From contig NC_063158.1 of NCBI RefSeq assembly GCF_020921035.1, positions 16,598,001 through 16,662,000 of the forward strand: 64,000 nucleotides of DNA, in the 5' to 3' direction. This stretch comes from Rhodamnia argentea. Lineage: Eukaryota > Streptophyta > Magnoliopsida > Myrtales > Myrtaceae. Under the pieces are notes generated by a model that saw only the letters and a program-made list of their open reading frames with translations, was not told the origin of the DNA and did no database searches. Below are positions 24,460-36,860 of the stretch, in pieces. Within the stretch, counting starts at the first letter, position 1; the number at the start of each line of letters is the position of its first letter. A program made the position numbers and the translations under genes.

Positions 24460-26848
24460 TTATTTTTATATAGTTTTCCTGTTTTTAATTTGTATTTTTT
24501 CTTCTCTCCCAAAGTAGATCTAGGAGCTCTCTTCTCCCGATTTAGTTCAGGATTTGAGGGTTTGAACTCTCCCAATCTAGTTCCATATTTAGGAGCTATC
24601 CTCTCCTGATCTAGATCCGAGAGTTTAATAAACATGGTTTTTGGCATTCTATACCCTTGTGGTATGTTCGTGTACATGTCATTTGCCTCCAATTTGAATG
24701 GTGATTGTTGAAACTTTAGCATCTCGCTGAACCACGAAAATCTACTCTTTCAAATATTAGATCTTTGATTGTCCATTGGTTGTTTTGGTACGATGATGAT
24801 GTAAAGGAAGCCGAACCTAGGTGCACTTTGCCAATTGACAGTGCCATAGTCACTGGAGAAGGAATTTCTTGCGTGTGCTCATCAATGATGATGATACGAT
24901 GTCTAGTGCTTGATTGATGATTATTTTGCTTGACAAATACATTTGTCTATTCTTATGGACGATTGCGTGTTTAACCCTACGGATGCTCTATCCATTCTCC
25001 TTGTTTTCTAGATTTGGCTTTGTGTTTTTAGCATTTTGGCTTTGTTCTGCTTCGATTTGCTTTGCTATGAAGTCTATATACTTCTCATGTATCCATTTGA
25101 GCAATGAATATAATTTTCTCTTGACTTAAAATTAAAGAAAAAAAACATAGGATCACCATTTCATTCACTGATTTTTTCAAATTTTTGAAATTACATCCAG
25201 CTGTCCATGCGTGTCCAGCAGCCGTTCTTGCGAAAGTTATAAATTTCATATAAACAGCTATGTGATGAATGTAAAATTTATGTCTAGACTTACACACCTC
25301 ATGTGTTAGAGATGCTTCAAAAAACGAAACTTAAAATTTGTGAATGTAGCTACGTCAATGAGGAACAAAATGATAATAAAATAAAAAACCAGATGGCATA
25401 ACAAGAATAGAAAGATTAGGATTCAAACCTTTGATTTACGCTCTAATACCACACGTTAGAAAATCATTTCCCCGCCATAATTTTAACTATAAGGAAATGA
25501 GCTCATTATACATGATCAAGCGCATATCTTCACCGTATAACATAAGTTTTTATTTGGAAACGAATCGATATTTTGCTGAAAGTGCCTAGGCATCATCACG
25601 ACATTAATTCTCTAGCAGGATATGCTCCAAGCAGCTTAATTTAAATTAAGGAAATTAAAGTATGTTAGATGAAAAATTGAGGAAATATATTATGATTGTA
25701 CTTCTCAGTGTCACCATTTTATGTACCGGCATTTGAGTTACCCATTGGTTGAAAGTTGCACAAGGCATTGGAGTAAGCTCCCAGCACAACCATTTCGATG
25801 ATGCAGACTGTTTTAACTTGGGAAAATATGTCTGGTTTCACTAAGGTTCCATCATTAACAAAAAAAAATTACTTTGGAAGTTTACATTGAATTGCAACAA
25901 CCGATTGAGCGGTTGATCAATCAAAAGCCGATTCTACCATGTAGCTGGTCTTAGGTTATTTCATTACTTCAATTTGAAATTGTTAGTTACTTCGTTTGGA
26001 TGAGTCTTAGTGATGAAATTATTAAGTCCGACCATTTTACAAGTCTAGATTTATATTGTTAGGAAATGGGTCAATATGAGTCTTCGTGATGAAATTATTA
26101 AATCCGACCATTTGACTGATTCCACCATGTAGCCGGTTCAGGCTTTGCTCTGCTTTGATTTTCTCGCTTCCTTCATCATGCAAAAAAGTTGAACTTTCGT
26201 AAAATACTGTAATGGATCAAAGCCACGACCGCTACGCTGTGGTCCGGGTCACTTTGGGCCAAGTATCTTAAGACAAAATTTTCTTGTTGGGGCCTAAAAC
26301 AAAGCTTCAGGTTGTCTTTAAACTCTAACGTCCACAAGATGTTATAAACCTAAGGATCTGGAAATGTATGTCTATTCCAATCTTGAGTCTGCCGTTTCTC
26401 TAATGTTTGGTGCTTCTTTTGAGTGATAAACGGGTTTTCTCCTGATTATAATTCCTTTCAGTTGAGAGAATTGACAAGGCAAAGTTCGATTATAATAGGT
26501 TCTAGCAAAAGACTTCCAACAGTTACTGTATTGGCCGACTTTAGATGTCATTTTACCTAATTTTCGGGTTTTAGGCCAAACCTGATGAATCGAGATGGTA
26601 TTGGCTCGCTCGGCGGAAGTTCTAGTTCATACTTGCATTCATTAATCTATTTTGTTAAACAACCAGTTGGATGCTCAAAATACCAACAGTGAAATCTAAT
26701 GAAAATGACCTCAAAAAAGGAAAAACACATTCATTTGAGGCATTCTTAAACATGTCATTTAGGTCATTAGGAACAGTCAATTCTATTCTAAAACTAGTTA
26801 AGCAATCCACAATTTGTTTCACGACGAATATTCCACTAGGAAGACATT
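24460..26848. other. Intergenic, no gene seen; local duplication and a PBS-like trace
   Basis: A sequence with GAGTCT..GTGATGAAATTATTAA.TCCGACCATTT occurs twice about 70 bp apart (near 26005 and 26070). At 25440-25451 the complement reads TGGTATTAGAGC, close to a tRNA-Met primer-binding site of retroelements, but no LTR pair was recognised around it. No gene. Confidence 0.4.
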
Positions 26849-26853
26849 GAACA

Positions 26854-28859
26854 TGTAATATTTGAGTCTTTTTTTTTATTTATTAGGTCAAGATAAGTGG
26901 TGGGACCCATAGTTATGAAAAAGGAAGAAGAAGAGAGTAGATGGTTTCTCCAAAAAGGGGCGTCAAGAGTCTTTCATCGCAAAAAGAGAGGAAAAAGAAA
27001 ATAGAAAGGGGAAAGGAAGAAAAGAAGAGAAAGAGAAAGAAGGGGAAGGAAAGGAGAGGGAAAGTAAGAAAGGAAAGGGATTTCTCTCGCGTTCAAGCCA
27101 CCTTGCCACGACAAACAATCCTGACATCGATTAGCAACGTTTGGTAAGTGCTTGCCCTCTTTTCCTTCCTATTGAAGTGATTTTTCGGATTTAGGGAAAA
27201 AATTCGGATTTTGAGGGAAACTGAGTTGCTGTGTCCAATCTCATGGGCAATTCGCTGCATTTTTGCTTGAGAATGAAACTTTAGGATGTTATAAAGTCAT
27301 AGGATTCGACGGATCACGATTTCGTGTTATGGTTTGCCTGCACCGAGCAATTCAAATCTGGTGTGCAGACTTACTACACGAACAGTGGTCTTTGAGGGCT
27401 ATTTTCTTTAGATTTCGGTTGTTGATTGAGGTTGACCCTATTGAGACTTTTGTAGTACGTTAAATAATCTTCGTTTTGACTACAATATTGCATCAATGGG
27501 ACTTCGTTTGGTTGAGTTGAGGAAGTTCTCGCAATTAGGGCTGGAAAATCTGAGTTTTGGAGGTCTTGATGTCGCGGGGTCTGATTTTGGTGTCGGTCAG
27601 CTATGATTATTGTCCAAAATAAACTTAAGGATGTTATGGAGCTAATGCTTTTGACGGTTTGTGAATTGGATTTACGGTTTGTCCGAACGAAATTTCTAAA
27701 GTTCAGCGTGCGGGCTGTCCAAGTGCGCGACCAGTAGTTTTTGGCCGTAGGTGTCCGATTATCAACGTTTATAAGTCGTTTAGTCAAGTTTTTCGCTATT
27801 GTAGTATTTTTTCAACTTTTAATGTTGTTTTTCAATTAATTTTTTTAGGATTTGAAGCTTTACGGTTCGAGTGACTATTACAGGTTGGATTGCAACTTTT
27901 TAAGGTGAGATGTACTTTATCTTCTAAGAATTTATAAAATTCATGCTTTAAAGATGAGCACGTGTATTGTGGTTTGATTTTTTTGACAAGGTGAAGAAAT
28001 GTGACATTTAGAGCATTATTTTTGCATAAACAGGATTGAGCTATTACCACCCTTTGATTATTTGATATGGCTTGTTGACGATTGTCTTCTTGAAATATGT
28101 TTCTGAGGAAGGCTATGTATTTGGTTTATAGCATTTGATTGGTGAAACTGGATCATTGTGTTTTTTCTGGATTTGATATTGGGATTAATACTCATGTCTC
28201 TATGAATAGAACCCACCGAAGTAGGGGTAGTATGCATACTGTTAGGACATTATTGAGCCAAATCACCGGCTGAAATGGGTGGTAGACCTAACCAAAAGAG
28301 GTAAACTTGGTCACCTTATCACGGCGTTAAACGTGGCCATAGTTGATGATGAATACTAGATTATTCAATGGATGGACCATCGAAAATTGGTTTTATGAGA
28401 TTAATCAATGAATTAGACCATTGATAGTTTTTTATTACTATAAGTTGCTATTTGTTTTACTTTGATGAATGTATAGTGATTTCTCGATCCGCTTAGAAGA
28501 GATTGTACTTCTCACCGAGTTGTGATTGCTCACTCCTTTATCTCTTTTATCTTTCGGGTTTATCGGCGAGCCGCAAATAGGGTCAAGTGTACGTTGGCAG
28601 CAATACTTTTTTGGGATAGTGGGGATATATTTTTTGGATAATTTGTATATAGTTGGTGAGATCGAGCTAGATGAAAAGCTATGTGTGATTATCTTTTTAT
28701 TTTGGTAGATGAGCTCTGGATTTTTGTGAACATGTGACATGTTTATCATATATATGTGGAGGTATATATTTTCATATCATGTTTTGTTCGAGGCTACGTC
28801 CTTTGATTAAAAAGGACAACCGTGTCATGCCCTTTTTTTTTAAGAATTGGGGTGTGACA
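26854..28859 (+). repeat. gypsy 5' LTR (2006 bp)
   Basis: Starts TGTAATATTTGAG and ends GGGGTGTGACA. The first 610 bp and the last 50 bp align with the 664-bp 3' LTR. The middle 1.35 kb (about 27465-28811) is absent from the 3' LTR. Confidence 0.9.
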
Positions 28860-28865
28860 TTTTGT

Positions 28866-28877
28866 TGGTATCAGAGC
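28866..28877 (+). other. Primer-binding site for initiator tRNA-Met
   Basis: TGGTATCAGAGC, complementary to the 3' end of plant initiator methionine tRNA, lies 6 nt after the end of the 5' LTR. This is the standard position and sequence for plant gypsy elements. Confidence 0.9.
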
Positions 28878-28991
28878 ATACGTTATGATTTTTGGGTATA
28901 GATGTGGGACGTTATGACATTGTGTCATAGGTGTTAACGTGTTATCTTTTTAAATACTAAGGTTATGTTCTATGGGTGGTTCCAGGTAATT

Positions 28992-30375
28992 ATGAGCTCC
29001 GATTCGAATCCACCACTTGTTTCTCTTGTCGGAGATAGGGGCAAGAGAGCTATTGACTTCGATCGCATAGATGTGCCTCGAGATTCTAGAGGCGGGCCTT
29101 TGACAAGACGTCAAGATGATACAAGAGCAGACTCACAAGAAACAAGAGAGCAAAGCTAACAGCCAATGACCCAAAATAATGTATTTGGAGTTATTGAACC
29201 CGGCAGTGATCGAGGTTACACCTTTGCCCAATTTAGGAAGGCAAAACCACCAACTTATGATGGGAAAACCGATCCTCTTATGCGGAACATTGGATTAGGA
29301 AGATCGAGGGAATCTTTAAAGTTGAAGAAGTCCCCGAGGATAAAAAGGTTAACTTTGTAACCCAATATTTGGAGGGTGAAGCCGAGAATTGGTGGGAGGG
29401 ATTGAAGACCACTCTTGGAGATGATGACACGACCATCTATTGGAGGGACTTCGGGGTAGCTTTCAATGCTCAATTTTTTCCGAAGTCTTTTCAATCGAAG
29501 ATGAAAAGTGATTTTCTACAAATATCACAAGGCGAGTCTACCGTTTTGGAATATGTGGGTCGTTTCAACCAAATGAGCAGATTTACGGGGACTTTCGTGG
29601 TCGATGAGAAGGAAAAAGCTGAGCACTTTCAAAGGGGATTACGACCCGAGATTCATTTTGAACTCGCGTCTCTCCTACCGACAACTTATGAGGATGTGTT
29701 GGAACGAGCGATCAAGATTGAGCAAGAGATCTTGGAGAGCGGCATCACGGGTGCTCCTCAACATAAGAGGCACAAGGCTAGAAATTTTCAAGAAAGTCGT
29801 GTAAGTAATGGTAACAAGCAAAGGGGCTTTAGTAGGATCGAGAAGGCGAAGAGTCGAGCTATTCGCGGGGGGTTTCGTGGCCGATGAGAAGGACAAAGCC
29901 GAGCACTTTCAAAGGGGATTACCACCCGAGATTCGTTTTGAACTCATGTCCCTCCTACCGACAACTTATGAGGATGTGCTGGAACGAGTGATCAAGATTG
30001 AGCAAGAGATCTTGGAGAGAAGCATCGCGGGTGCTCCTCAACATAAGAGGCACAAAGCTAGAAATTTTCAAGAAAGTCGTATAAGTAATGGTAACAAGCA
30101 AAGGGGCTTTAACGGGATCGAGAAGGCAAAAAGTCGAGCTATTCTTGAGCCTTACACTACTTGTGAGAAATTTCATAGTGGTCAATGTTATTAGAAGACT
30201 GGAGTTTGCTTTTTATGTGGAAATATAGGATATATACGATAAAATTGTCCTATGCAGAGGAAGGCTCCAGCAGATAACAGATCCTGTTTTGGATGTGGGC
30301 GACCCGGACACCTAGCACGCACTTGCCCTATGCAGAAAAATGCACCTTCGGTTGATAGACCATAGGAGAATCAAC
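28992..30375 (+). pseudogene. gypsy Gag remnant with internal tandem duplication
   Basis: The capsid-type Retrotrans_gag domain is readable from about 29220 (FAQFRKAKPPTYDGKTDP) to 29720 (ENWWEGLKTTL, FNAQFFPKSFQSKMKSDF, PTTYEDVLERA). A frameshift lies near 29280. A 280-bp segment is duplicated in tandem (29595-29874 and 29875-30154), which shifts the frame because 280 is not a multiple of three. Two CCHC knuckles follow: a broken one near 30210-30250 with in-frame stops, and an intact CFGCGRPGHLARTC near 30280-30325. It cannot make a full Gag. Confidence 0.85.
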
Positions 30376-30383
30376 AAAGGCAA

Positions 30384-30863
30384 ATGATAGCCGAGAAGGT
30401 TTTTGCGATGATAGAGGAGGATGTAGCGGCATCTAATGCGGTTGTGGCAGGTGATGTTTCTATTGCCTCACGATATGCTTACGCCTTATTTGATCCTGGT
30501 GCCACGCATTCTTTTGTTTCCATGGAATTCGCTAAGAAACTTGATGTGCCGCCTAAGTCGCTTGATCATGATTTGCGTGTGGATGCTCCCATTGGGGATT
30601 TCTTGATTGCTGATCATGTATATAAGAGATGTATGCTTCGGATTGATGATGTCGAGATGCCTGTGGATCTTGTAGAATCAAATATACAGGATTTCGATGT
30701 CATTTTAGGAATGGATTGGTTATCAACTTATCATGCTACGATTGATTGTTATGCCAAAAAAATTATTTTTCGACCTCCAAATCAGGTTGAATTCTTTTTC
30801 TCGGGAAATTGTAAGGTTATCTTTCTAGAGCTGATTTCAGTTTTGAAGCAAGAAAGCTTTTGA
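30384..30863 (+). pseudogene. gypsy aspartic protease domain
   Basis: Open for 159 codons. The active-site region reads ALFDPGATHSFVS (near 30484-30522), the usual plant gypsy D-x-G-A motif with Pro at the middle position, and a later conserved VILGMDWLSTY. It is a part of the pol polyprotein and is separated from RT by a frame change near 30860. The sequence is well preserved, which suggests a fairly young insertion despite the breaks elsewhere. Confidence 0.8.
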
Positions 30864-31666
30864 GGAAGGGTTGTCATGGTTATTTGGCTTATGTGAAAAA
30901 CACAAATAAGGAGGTGGTAAAGTTGGAAAATGTTCCCGTTGTTCGAGATTTTCCAAATGTATTTCCTGAAGACTTACCTGGTTTGCCTCCCGATAGAGAG
31001 ATCGAATTTTCCATCGACACGATGTCCGGCACCACACCGATTTCTAAGGCACCATATCGGATGGCACCGGTTGAATTAAGAGAGTTGAAAACACAGCTGC
31101 AAGAATTCCTGGATAAGGGATTCATCCGGCTTAGTGTTTCACCTTGGGGAGCTCCTGTATTGTTCATGAAAAAGAAAGACAGTAGTATAAGGCTATGCAT
31201 AGATTACCGAGAACTTAATAAGGTAACGATAAAAAATAAATATCCTTTGCCTCGAATTGACGATTTATTTGATCAACTACAGGGAGCTCAAGTATTTTCT
31301 AAGATTGACCTCCGCTCTCGGTATCATCGGTTGAAAATTAAAGTAGATGATGTGCCTAAAACTGCTTTCAAGATGAGGTATGGCCATTATGAATTTCTTG
31401 TCATGCCTTTTAGATTAACGAACGCACCTGCTGCTTTCATGAACTTGATGAATAAGGTGTTCGGGCAATATCTTGATCGATTTATTGTGGTATTCATTAA
31501 TGACATTTTGGTGTATTCGAGGAACCCGGAAGAATATGAGAAACATTTGAGGGTTGTTTTGCAGACTTTGTGTGACAAGAAACTATATGCAAAATTCAGT
31601 AAGTGTACATTTTGGCTTGATCACATTGAATTTTTGGGCCATATAATCTCGAAGGATGGTATTTGA
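30860..31666 (+). pseudogene. gypsy reverse transcriptase domain
   Basis: Open for 268 codons and nearly complete: [13 protein letters not shown], the [20 protein letters not shown] region, [20 protein letters not shown], and [14 protein letters not shown]. The catalytic FxDD box reads FINDILVYS (31493-31519): the first of the two adjacent Asp is Asn here, which would abolish polymerase activity. A stop (TGA) at about 31664 ends the frame, and the following connection region is in another phase. Confidence 0.85.
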
Positions 31667-32154
31667 GTTGACCTGAAGAAAGTCGAAGCGATTGTTTAGT
31701 GGAGACGCTCCACCAATGTTACCGAAGTCGGAAGTTTTCTCGGCTTAGCATGCTGCTATAGGGGATTTGAGGGGGGATTTTCCAAAATTGCCAGTCCACT
31801 TACTCGCTTAACCCGGAAGGGAGTTAAATTCGATTGGATGGATCAATATGAGCACAGTTTTCAAGAACTAAAGAGACAATTGGTGTCGGCTCTAGTATTA
31901 ACCTTACCGTTAGGTATTGGTGGTTATATTATCTATTGTGATGCATCTAAAGAAGGTTTAGGCTGTGTTCTTATGCGGGATGAGAAATTTATAGCCTATG
32001 CCTCTAGAAAATTGAAGCCACATGAGAAGAATTATCCAACTCATGATCTAGAGTTAGCTGCAGTCGTATTTGCCTTGAAAATATAGCATCACTATCTGTA
32101 TGGAGAGAGATGTGAAGTCTTTACCGATCATAAGAGTTTAAAGTATATATTTTC
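31667..32154 (+). pseudogene. gypsy RNase H domain, 5' part
   Basis: Reads [19 protein letters not shown], then [20 protein letters not shown] (catalytic Asp in CDAS) and [20 protein letters not shown], with stop codons near 31697 and 32084. It ends at FTDHKSLKYIFS, where the Mutator-like element begins. The rest of the domain continues at 37008. Confidence 0.85.
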
Positions 32155-32502
32155 GGGGTAAGTACAGTACAAGTGCCATAATTTTTGTACGGCGATCATT
32201 TGAGTGCCACAACTTTTTTTTCGATCACCCGAGTGCCACAACTTTTAAATATCGACCACTTGAGTGCCATCGGCGATTTGGGTCACCGGAAAATCCTACG
32301 TGGCAATAAAATAATGTAAATCTAGCCCACGTATATTGCCGGAAAGCTGAATCAGCAAATAAAAATGGAAACGACGTCGCACGCTTCAAATTGAACCATA
32401 CAAATCAATTGCTTCAACAATTTGGGGCAAAATCACTTGAATCCTAACCGTACCTAGATCTTTCAACAATTTGGGGGAAAATCAAACTCTCGCAAAAGGA
32501 AT

Positions 32503-33220
32503 ATGAAGAACCCTAACCCTACCGAGCCGAACTCAATGAAATCAAAATCTTCAAATTGCTCAAAATCAAATCGTCAAAGGCGTGACGGGAAGCAAAAGTG
32601 GGGCAAGTGGCTCTCGGGTGTACGAGCAAAGCTAAGATGCAGCTCTACACTTTTGCTATTGTGGGTTGCGAAGTCCAACAAGAATGGCTTGGACGAGAGA
32701 TAATCATGGGAGAAGGTTCCATGGATGCGCCAATTATGGAGCAAACTTCAATTGTGGATATTTTAGGTCATCAATCTATGTTTTTCTGATCTATCAAATT
32801 TTTCAATGTCTTTAGCGTTAACTTGTTTTGGATTTACGGTTTGTTTGCTATATTTTGAGGGGATATGTTACGATGCTTTCCCTGCTAATGTAACAAGCAT
32901 AAACGAAATTGTGTGCTGATTTTCTTGTAGGTGGGTTGACTCGAAATTCTCAAATCAAGCAACGGAGGTTATCTTGGAGCTACTTCAAAAATGAGAGAAG
33001 GTCAACATGTATTGACAGATGAGTTAGACGATGGGGACTACATGGAAGCAGAGATAAAGGGTCTACAATATTTGCTGAACCACTAGAAGAAGGAATTTTC
33101 AAAGATGAAAAATCAAAGAGATATTTATCGAATGATTGTTATTGTGTTGTTGGTGGTGGGTTTGTTTTGGTTTATGGGCATATGTAACCCTACTAAAGAG
33201 AAGATTTTTTTGAGTCTACC
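32503..33220 (+). pseudogene. GRF-type zinc-finger protein carried by the MULE
   Basis: Exon 1 ends at 32766 and exon 2 starts at 32931 (GT-AG). In the frame of 32654 the sequence reads CYCGLRSPTRMAWTRDN then HGRRFHGC and NCGYF-RWVDSK across the intron, the Cys/Arg/Phe pattern of the GRF zinc finger (PF06839). Exon 2 goes on as a helical stretch (QATEVILELLQK) and, after stops, a hydrophobic C-terminus (MIVIVLLVVGLFWFMG), which is the usual plan of small plant GRF proteins with a C-terminal membrane segment. A TAA just upstream of the finger, an apparent frameshift from the start region (ATG at 32503 or 32536) and stops in exon 2 make it a pseudogene. Confidence 0.7.
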
Positions 33221-33556
33221 GTAGTTGAGGAACAATGATATGATGATATCGTACATGAACGTGATATTGTTCTTATACTAAGAATTGTTATGTGAGTTTT
33301 GAGGATGCCAACACGGGAATGCAATTGTGCAAATGCAATGTCAAAATGATGTGCAGCAAAAGCAGAAGCATCTTCCTCGGTTTTTTTGTAGTTGAGGAAC
33401 AATAATATGATCATGTCATACATGAACATGATATTGTTCTTATGCCAAGAATTGTTGTTACGATTCTGTGTGAGTTTTGAGGATGCAAATGCAATGTCAA
33501 AATGATGTGTAACAAGAGCAGAAGCATCTTCCTCGGTTTTTTTATAAAGGTGTTCA
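33221..33556. repeat. 167-bp tandem duplication inside the MULE
   Basis: GTTGAGGAACAAT..ATGAT recurs at 33224 and 33391. Each unit ends in GAAGCATCTTCCTCGGTTTTTT. On the minus strand both carry the frame YKKTEEDASA, so the 33193-33624 open frame is a product of this repeat and not a known protein. Confidence 0.75.
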
Positions 33557-33599
33557 AGATGAATGAGCTCCAACAAGCCGTCGAATGATCGTTTGAGTG

Positions 33600-33800
33600 C
33601 CATAGATTTAGTTAAATTGACCACTTAAGTTACTAAATTTTCACAAAGTGGCCATTTAAGCATCATATCTTTTTAAAAATAACCACTCGGGTTCCTCAAT
33701 TTTTGAAAAGTGACCACCTAGGTTCCTCAATTTTTGAAAAGTGGTCACTTAAGTTCCTCAATTTTTAAAAAGTGATTGCTTAGGTTCTTTTTTTTTTTTA
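33600..33800. repeat. Short TIR-like repeats inside the MULE
   Basis: Four to five degenerate units of about 38 bp containing AAGTGACCAC/GGTTCCTCAATTTTTGA. They echo the CACTTGAGTGCC motif of the element's ends and could be one end of a further nested, decayed element. No partner end was found. Confidence 0.5.
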
Positions 33801-34179
33801 TATTGCTATTTCACCTGTATCAACCGTAAAATACTATTTATCTTGATACAACAAGCCAATCCAGCTACAAATACCATTGCAACATTACATAATCATTGCT
33901 ACTTAATGATACTGCATATTCTTACATCATCAACCAGCCATCCAAGTTCAATTACATAATGTTCTTGCTAAACACACCAGCAAAAAATGCAGCAGTAGAA
34001 ATATTGCTGCTGAACCCATGTTCCAAACCAAAATGCAGCATATTGCTGCTTAGCCAAAATGCAGCACTATCACACCGTAACCACATTGCTACGGAACATA
34101 CATCAAATCAAGTTACAACATCAAACACAATTCTAGCAACTTCAAATTTCTAAAAGAAACATCAACAACAGACATCATC

Positions 34180-35882
34180 TCAAATCCTCCCATCGGTCAA
34201 GCCAAACAACCTCGTCACTTCCTTTTTTCTCTTCAAAGGCTTCACTTGATTCATGATTCTAGCACTTTTCCAAATTGGAATTGTATTCACATGCTGCATT
34301 GTCGTCTTCTTTTCCACTGTTGTATCTTTTGGAGGAGCCACCTCGCTTGGATGTTCGGGTACATTTGTATTGTCTCCCGTTGAACTCACTATCCGTGTTG
34401 GCACTATGACGGAAGGTTGTGCATTGACATTTGCGGGATCATTTGACCGACATGGAACTAAGCTTGGGGCGGGAGCTTCTTTTGCAGCTGGCTTTTTTAC
34501 TCTTTGTTTTGGAGATGGAGGTGGCATTGATTGCTTTATTTTCGCTTGTGCTCGAGTAACCATTGGTTGGTTTATCGGTGCCTCCTCTTAGCTTCTTTGT
34601 ATCGGTGCAATTGATTCTTGAGTTGGTCCTCCTTCGGATATCAAGACTTCTGAATTTCTTGAGTTGGTCATGTCGGGGTTCATGTTTGTCAACCCATGTC
34701 TTGTCCTTTTTCGAATTGCACCATCTGTACATTGTGATGCACAAGTTTAAGGAACGTCTTCAGCTGGTCTCCTTTTAATCTGCAAAAAGGCAAAAAGCAA
34801 TGAAGTTAATGCCCTAAGGATTTATAGTAAAAAACAAAGACAATAACAAATAGCTTACCGGATATTTCCTCCTCTATTGTACACTATTAATTTGTTTCTT
34901 CATCTTTTTCAACGTCATTGCTTTCTGTTGTTCTTCACTTGCTCACCTGTACAATAGTAGATGCGAGAAGCCTACTTTGGTTACAAATACCATTGTACCA
35001 ATAACACATAATCATTACTACTTAATGCATGTTCTTACATCAACACGAATGAGGTCTTTACCATAATTAGAGAAGATGAAGACTCTGAACACAATGTCAT
35101 CCTTGTCAATGAGCTCGAACATGTAGACATTTCTTACACAAATACTAGTTTCTCTTACGAATGAGGAATGTCATTCCTCTATGTTGGTCCTCATGTAACT
35201 GGCATTTTTCTAAACACGGAGAAATGGCATTTCTCTCTATCGATTGGTCGTCATTCGTAAGAGAAACCGGTCTTTGTGTAAGAGATGTATGTGTGTTCGA
35301 GCTCATTGTGAGGGATGACATTGTGTACTGAGTCTCCATCTTCACTAGTTATGATAAAGACCTGATTCGTGTTGATCGCGATGAACACTAGAATTGTCAC
35401 TTTGAGCCGTCTAAATCACCTAGTTTAGTATACCCACTCACAACTCGTTGTCCCGGTTCGATTCGTTTTCTGTTTTCATCTTATGGTGCCCTCACCCACC
35501 CTTATAGCTTGACTCTATCTTCTTTTAACCTGCAAATGACGTAGTATCATTAATGTAATGCAACAATGACAAAAAAAAATGCTTTGAAATCTTTCAAACA
35601 GCTTACTTGAAGTTTGCTTCTTTGCATCGACCGAGTTGTCCCAGCACTTTGTCCTCTAGCTTGACTTCCCCTGGTGCCCTCACGTGCCCCTGCATCATTA
35701 GTCCTTCGTGTGTTGTCTTGTCCTTGTTGGGCCTTCTTTCTTGGACAATCAATCTTATTATGCCCTTCGCCATGGCATACTGAGCGATGAATTGTTCCAC
35801 CGGCCCTCCTCATTCGGATGTTCATCACCATCATATCCAACATACGGAAAAATCTCATGACCATGCAGATGTTGGTAAACAA
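34180..35882 (-). pseudogene. MULE transposase C-terminal remnant
   Basis: Near 35748-35790 the minus strand reads RRAGGTIHRSVCHGEGHNKIDCPRK in two overlapping parts: this is the CCHC knuckle (CX2CX4HX4C) typical of plant MuDR/MULE transposases, with the first Cys replaced by Arg. A basic Gln/Arg-rich tail follows, then possible tail exons at 34563-34180 (VTRAQAKIKQ, Pro/Lys-rich). The large catalytic MULE domain and the SWIM finger were not found upstream, so most of the transposase is missing. Assignment rests on the knuckle plus its place inside a bona fide MULE. Confidence 0.6.
35039..35376. repeat. Long hairpin (inverted repeat) inside the MULE
   Basis: Arms of about 125 nt: the left starts ATCAACACGAATGAGGTC, the complement of the right starts ATCAACACGAATCAGGTC, and both continue through AATGAGCTCGAACA and GTTTCTCTTACGAATGA. 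They are imperfect but clearly pair, around a loop of roughly 85 nt. No coding function. Confidence 0.8.
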
Positions 35883-35889
35883 TATCTCT

Positions 35890-36860
35890 CATACCATTAT
35901 TATCATAAACATGTCCAATGCCAATTATGTTAACACTGCATGAAAGATAAAATAATTTTTTTGTATAACAAAGACTAAAACACAAACCATGTTAATAGTG
36001 CAGCCATAAAAGAAATAATTTTCTAGCTTCTCTATCATGTGCTAATAATTTTGCTAGCCTTTGTAGCCAATTGTACATCAGTTTTTTCTTCATCATAGGG
36101 ACCACAACAACACAAGCATTTACTAGTATAGTTATAGAAAAAATAATCTTTTTTTTTATAACAGGGACTACAACCCTTGATAGTGCACCAAAGAAAGAAT
36201 AATTTTTTTTCATGACAAGGATCAACAGCAAAGCAAAGGCACGACGGCTTCAGCACTTGGTCCTCACAACCCCAACACATTAAGAAAACAACAATTCCGT
36301 TGTCGGCTAGTGGACACAAACGACATAAGGGTACAACTCACAACATGAAGCTGACCTTTACACTCTGCCGGCGAGACCGCTTTCCTTTTTCCTCCAACAG
36401 ATCGCCTTTCTCGCATTTTGTTTCGCTTCTTGTTTATTAATCACTTCACATAAACAACAAATCACTTACCTTTGCTTGTGTCGACCCCGGTTCGTCACAC
36501 GATAAATGCTTCCTCTGCCTTTAGAGACCGGGCATGAATCATAGGAATAGAGTAGGGCCTTCGATTGATTAGCTTGAGACACTAAAGGTTGATAAAGATC
36601 GAAGCCCTAATTTGATTTGGCGAGCATCGAATCTTGTTGGACAGAGATCGATTTGAGAGAGGGAAGGTTTCGAGCCCTTGTTCAAGCCCTAATTTTGATT
36701 GTTCTCTCTCACTTATGATCGAACGCAGGTTTCTATAGACACTAAATTATGTGGCGTCGTTTTCTCCTTAAGAAGGACACGCTGGACAAGAATTTCCACG
36801 GTGGACTTCTCATTCTTTTTTTAATTTCCATGTCACAATAAAACATTAAGTAGAAAGTCC
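35890..36860 (-). other. MULE right half, no gene recognised
   Basis: Minus-strand Cys-rich open frames (36035-36319, 35992-36231) contain recurring AAAAAATTATT..TTT..GGT segments and do not match a known domain to my eye. The region 36460-36720 on minus has a plausible 5' leader with a GGTAAGTG donor at its end. Confidence 0.35.

Noticed and set aside
28866..28877. tRNA-like sequence after the 5' LTR
   Set aside because: It is a primer-binding site complementary to tRNA-Met; no tRNA cloverleaf surrounds it.
33193..33624. 143-codon minus-strand frame in the MULE
   Set aside because: It is generated by a 167-bp tandem duplication and shows no known domain.
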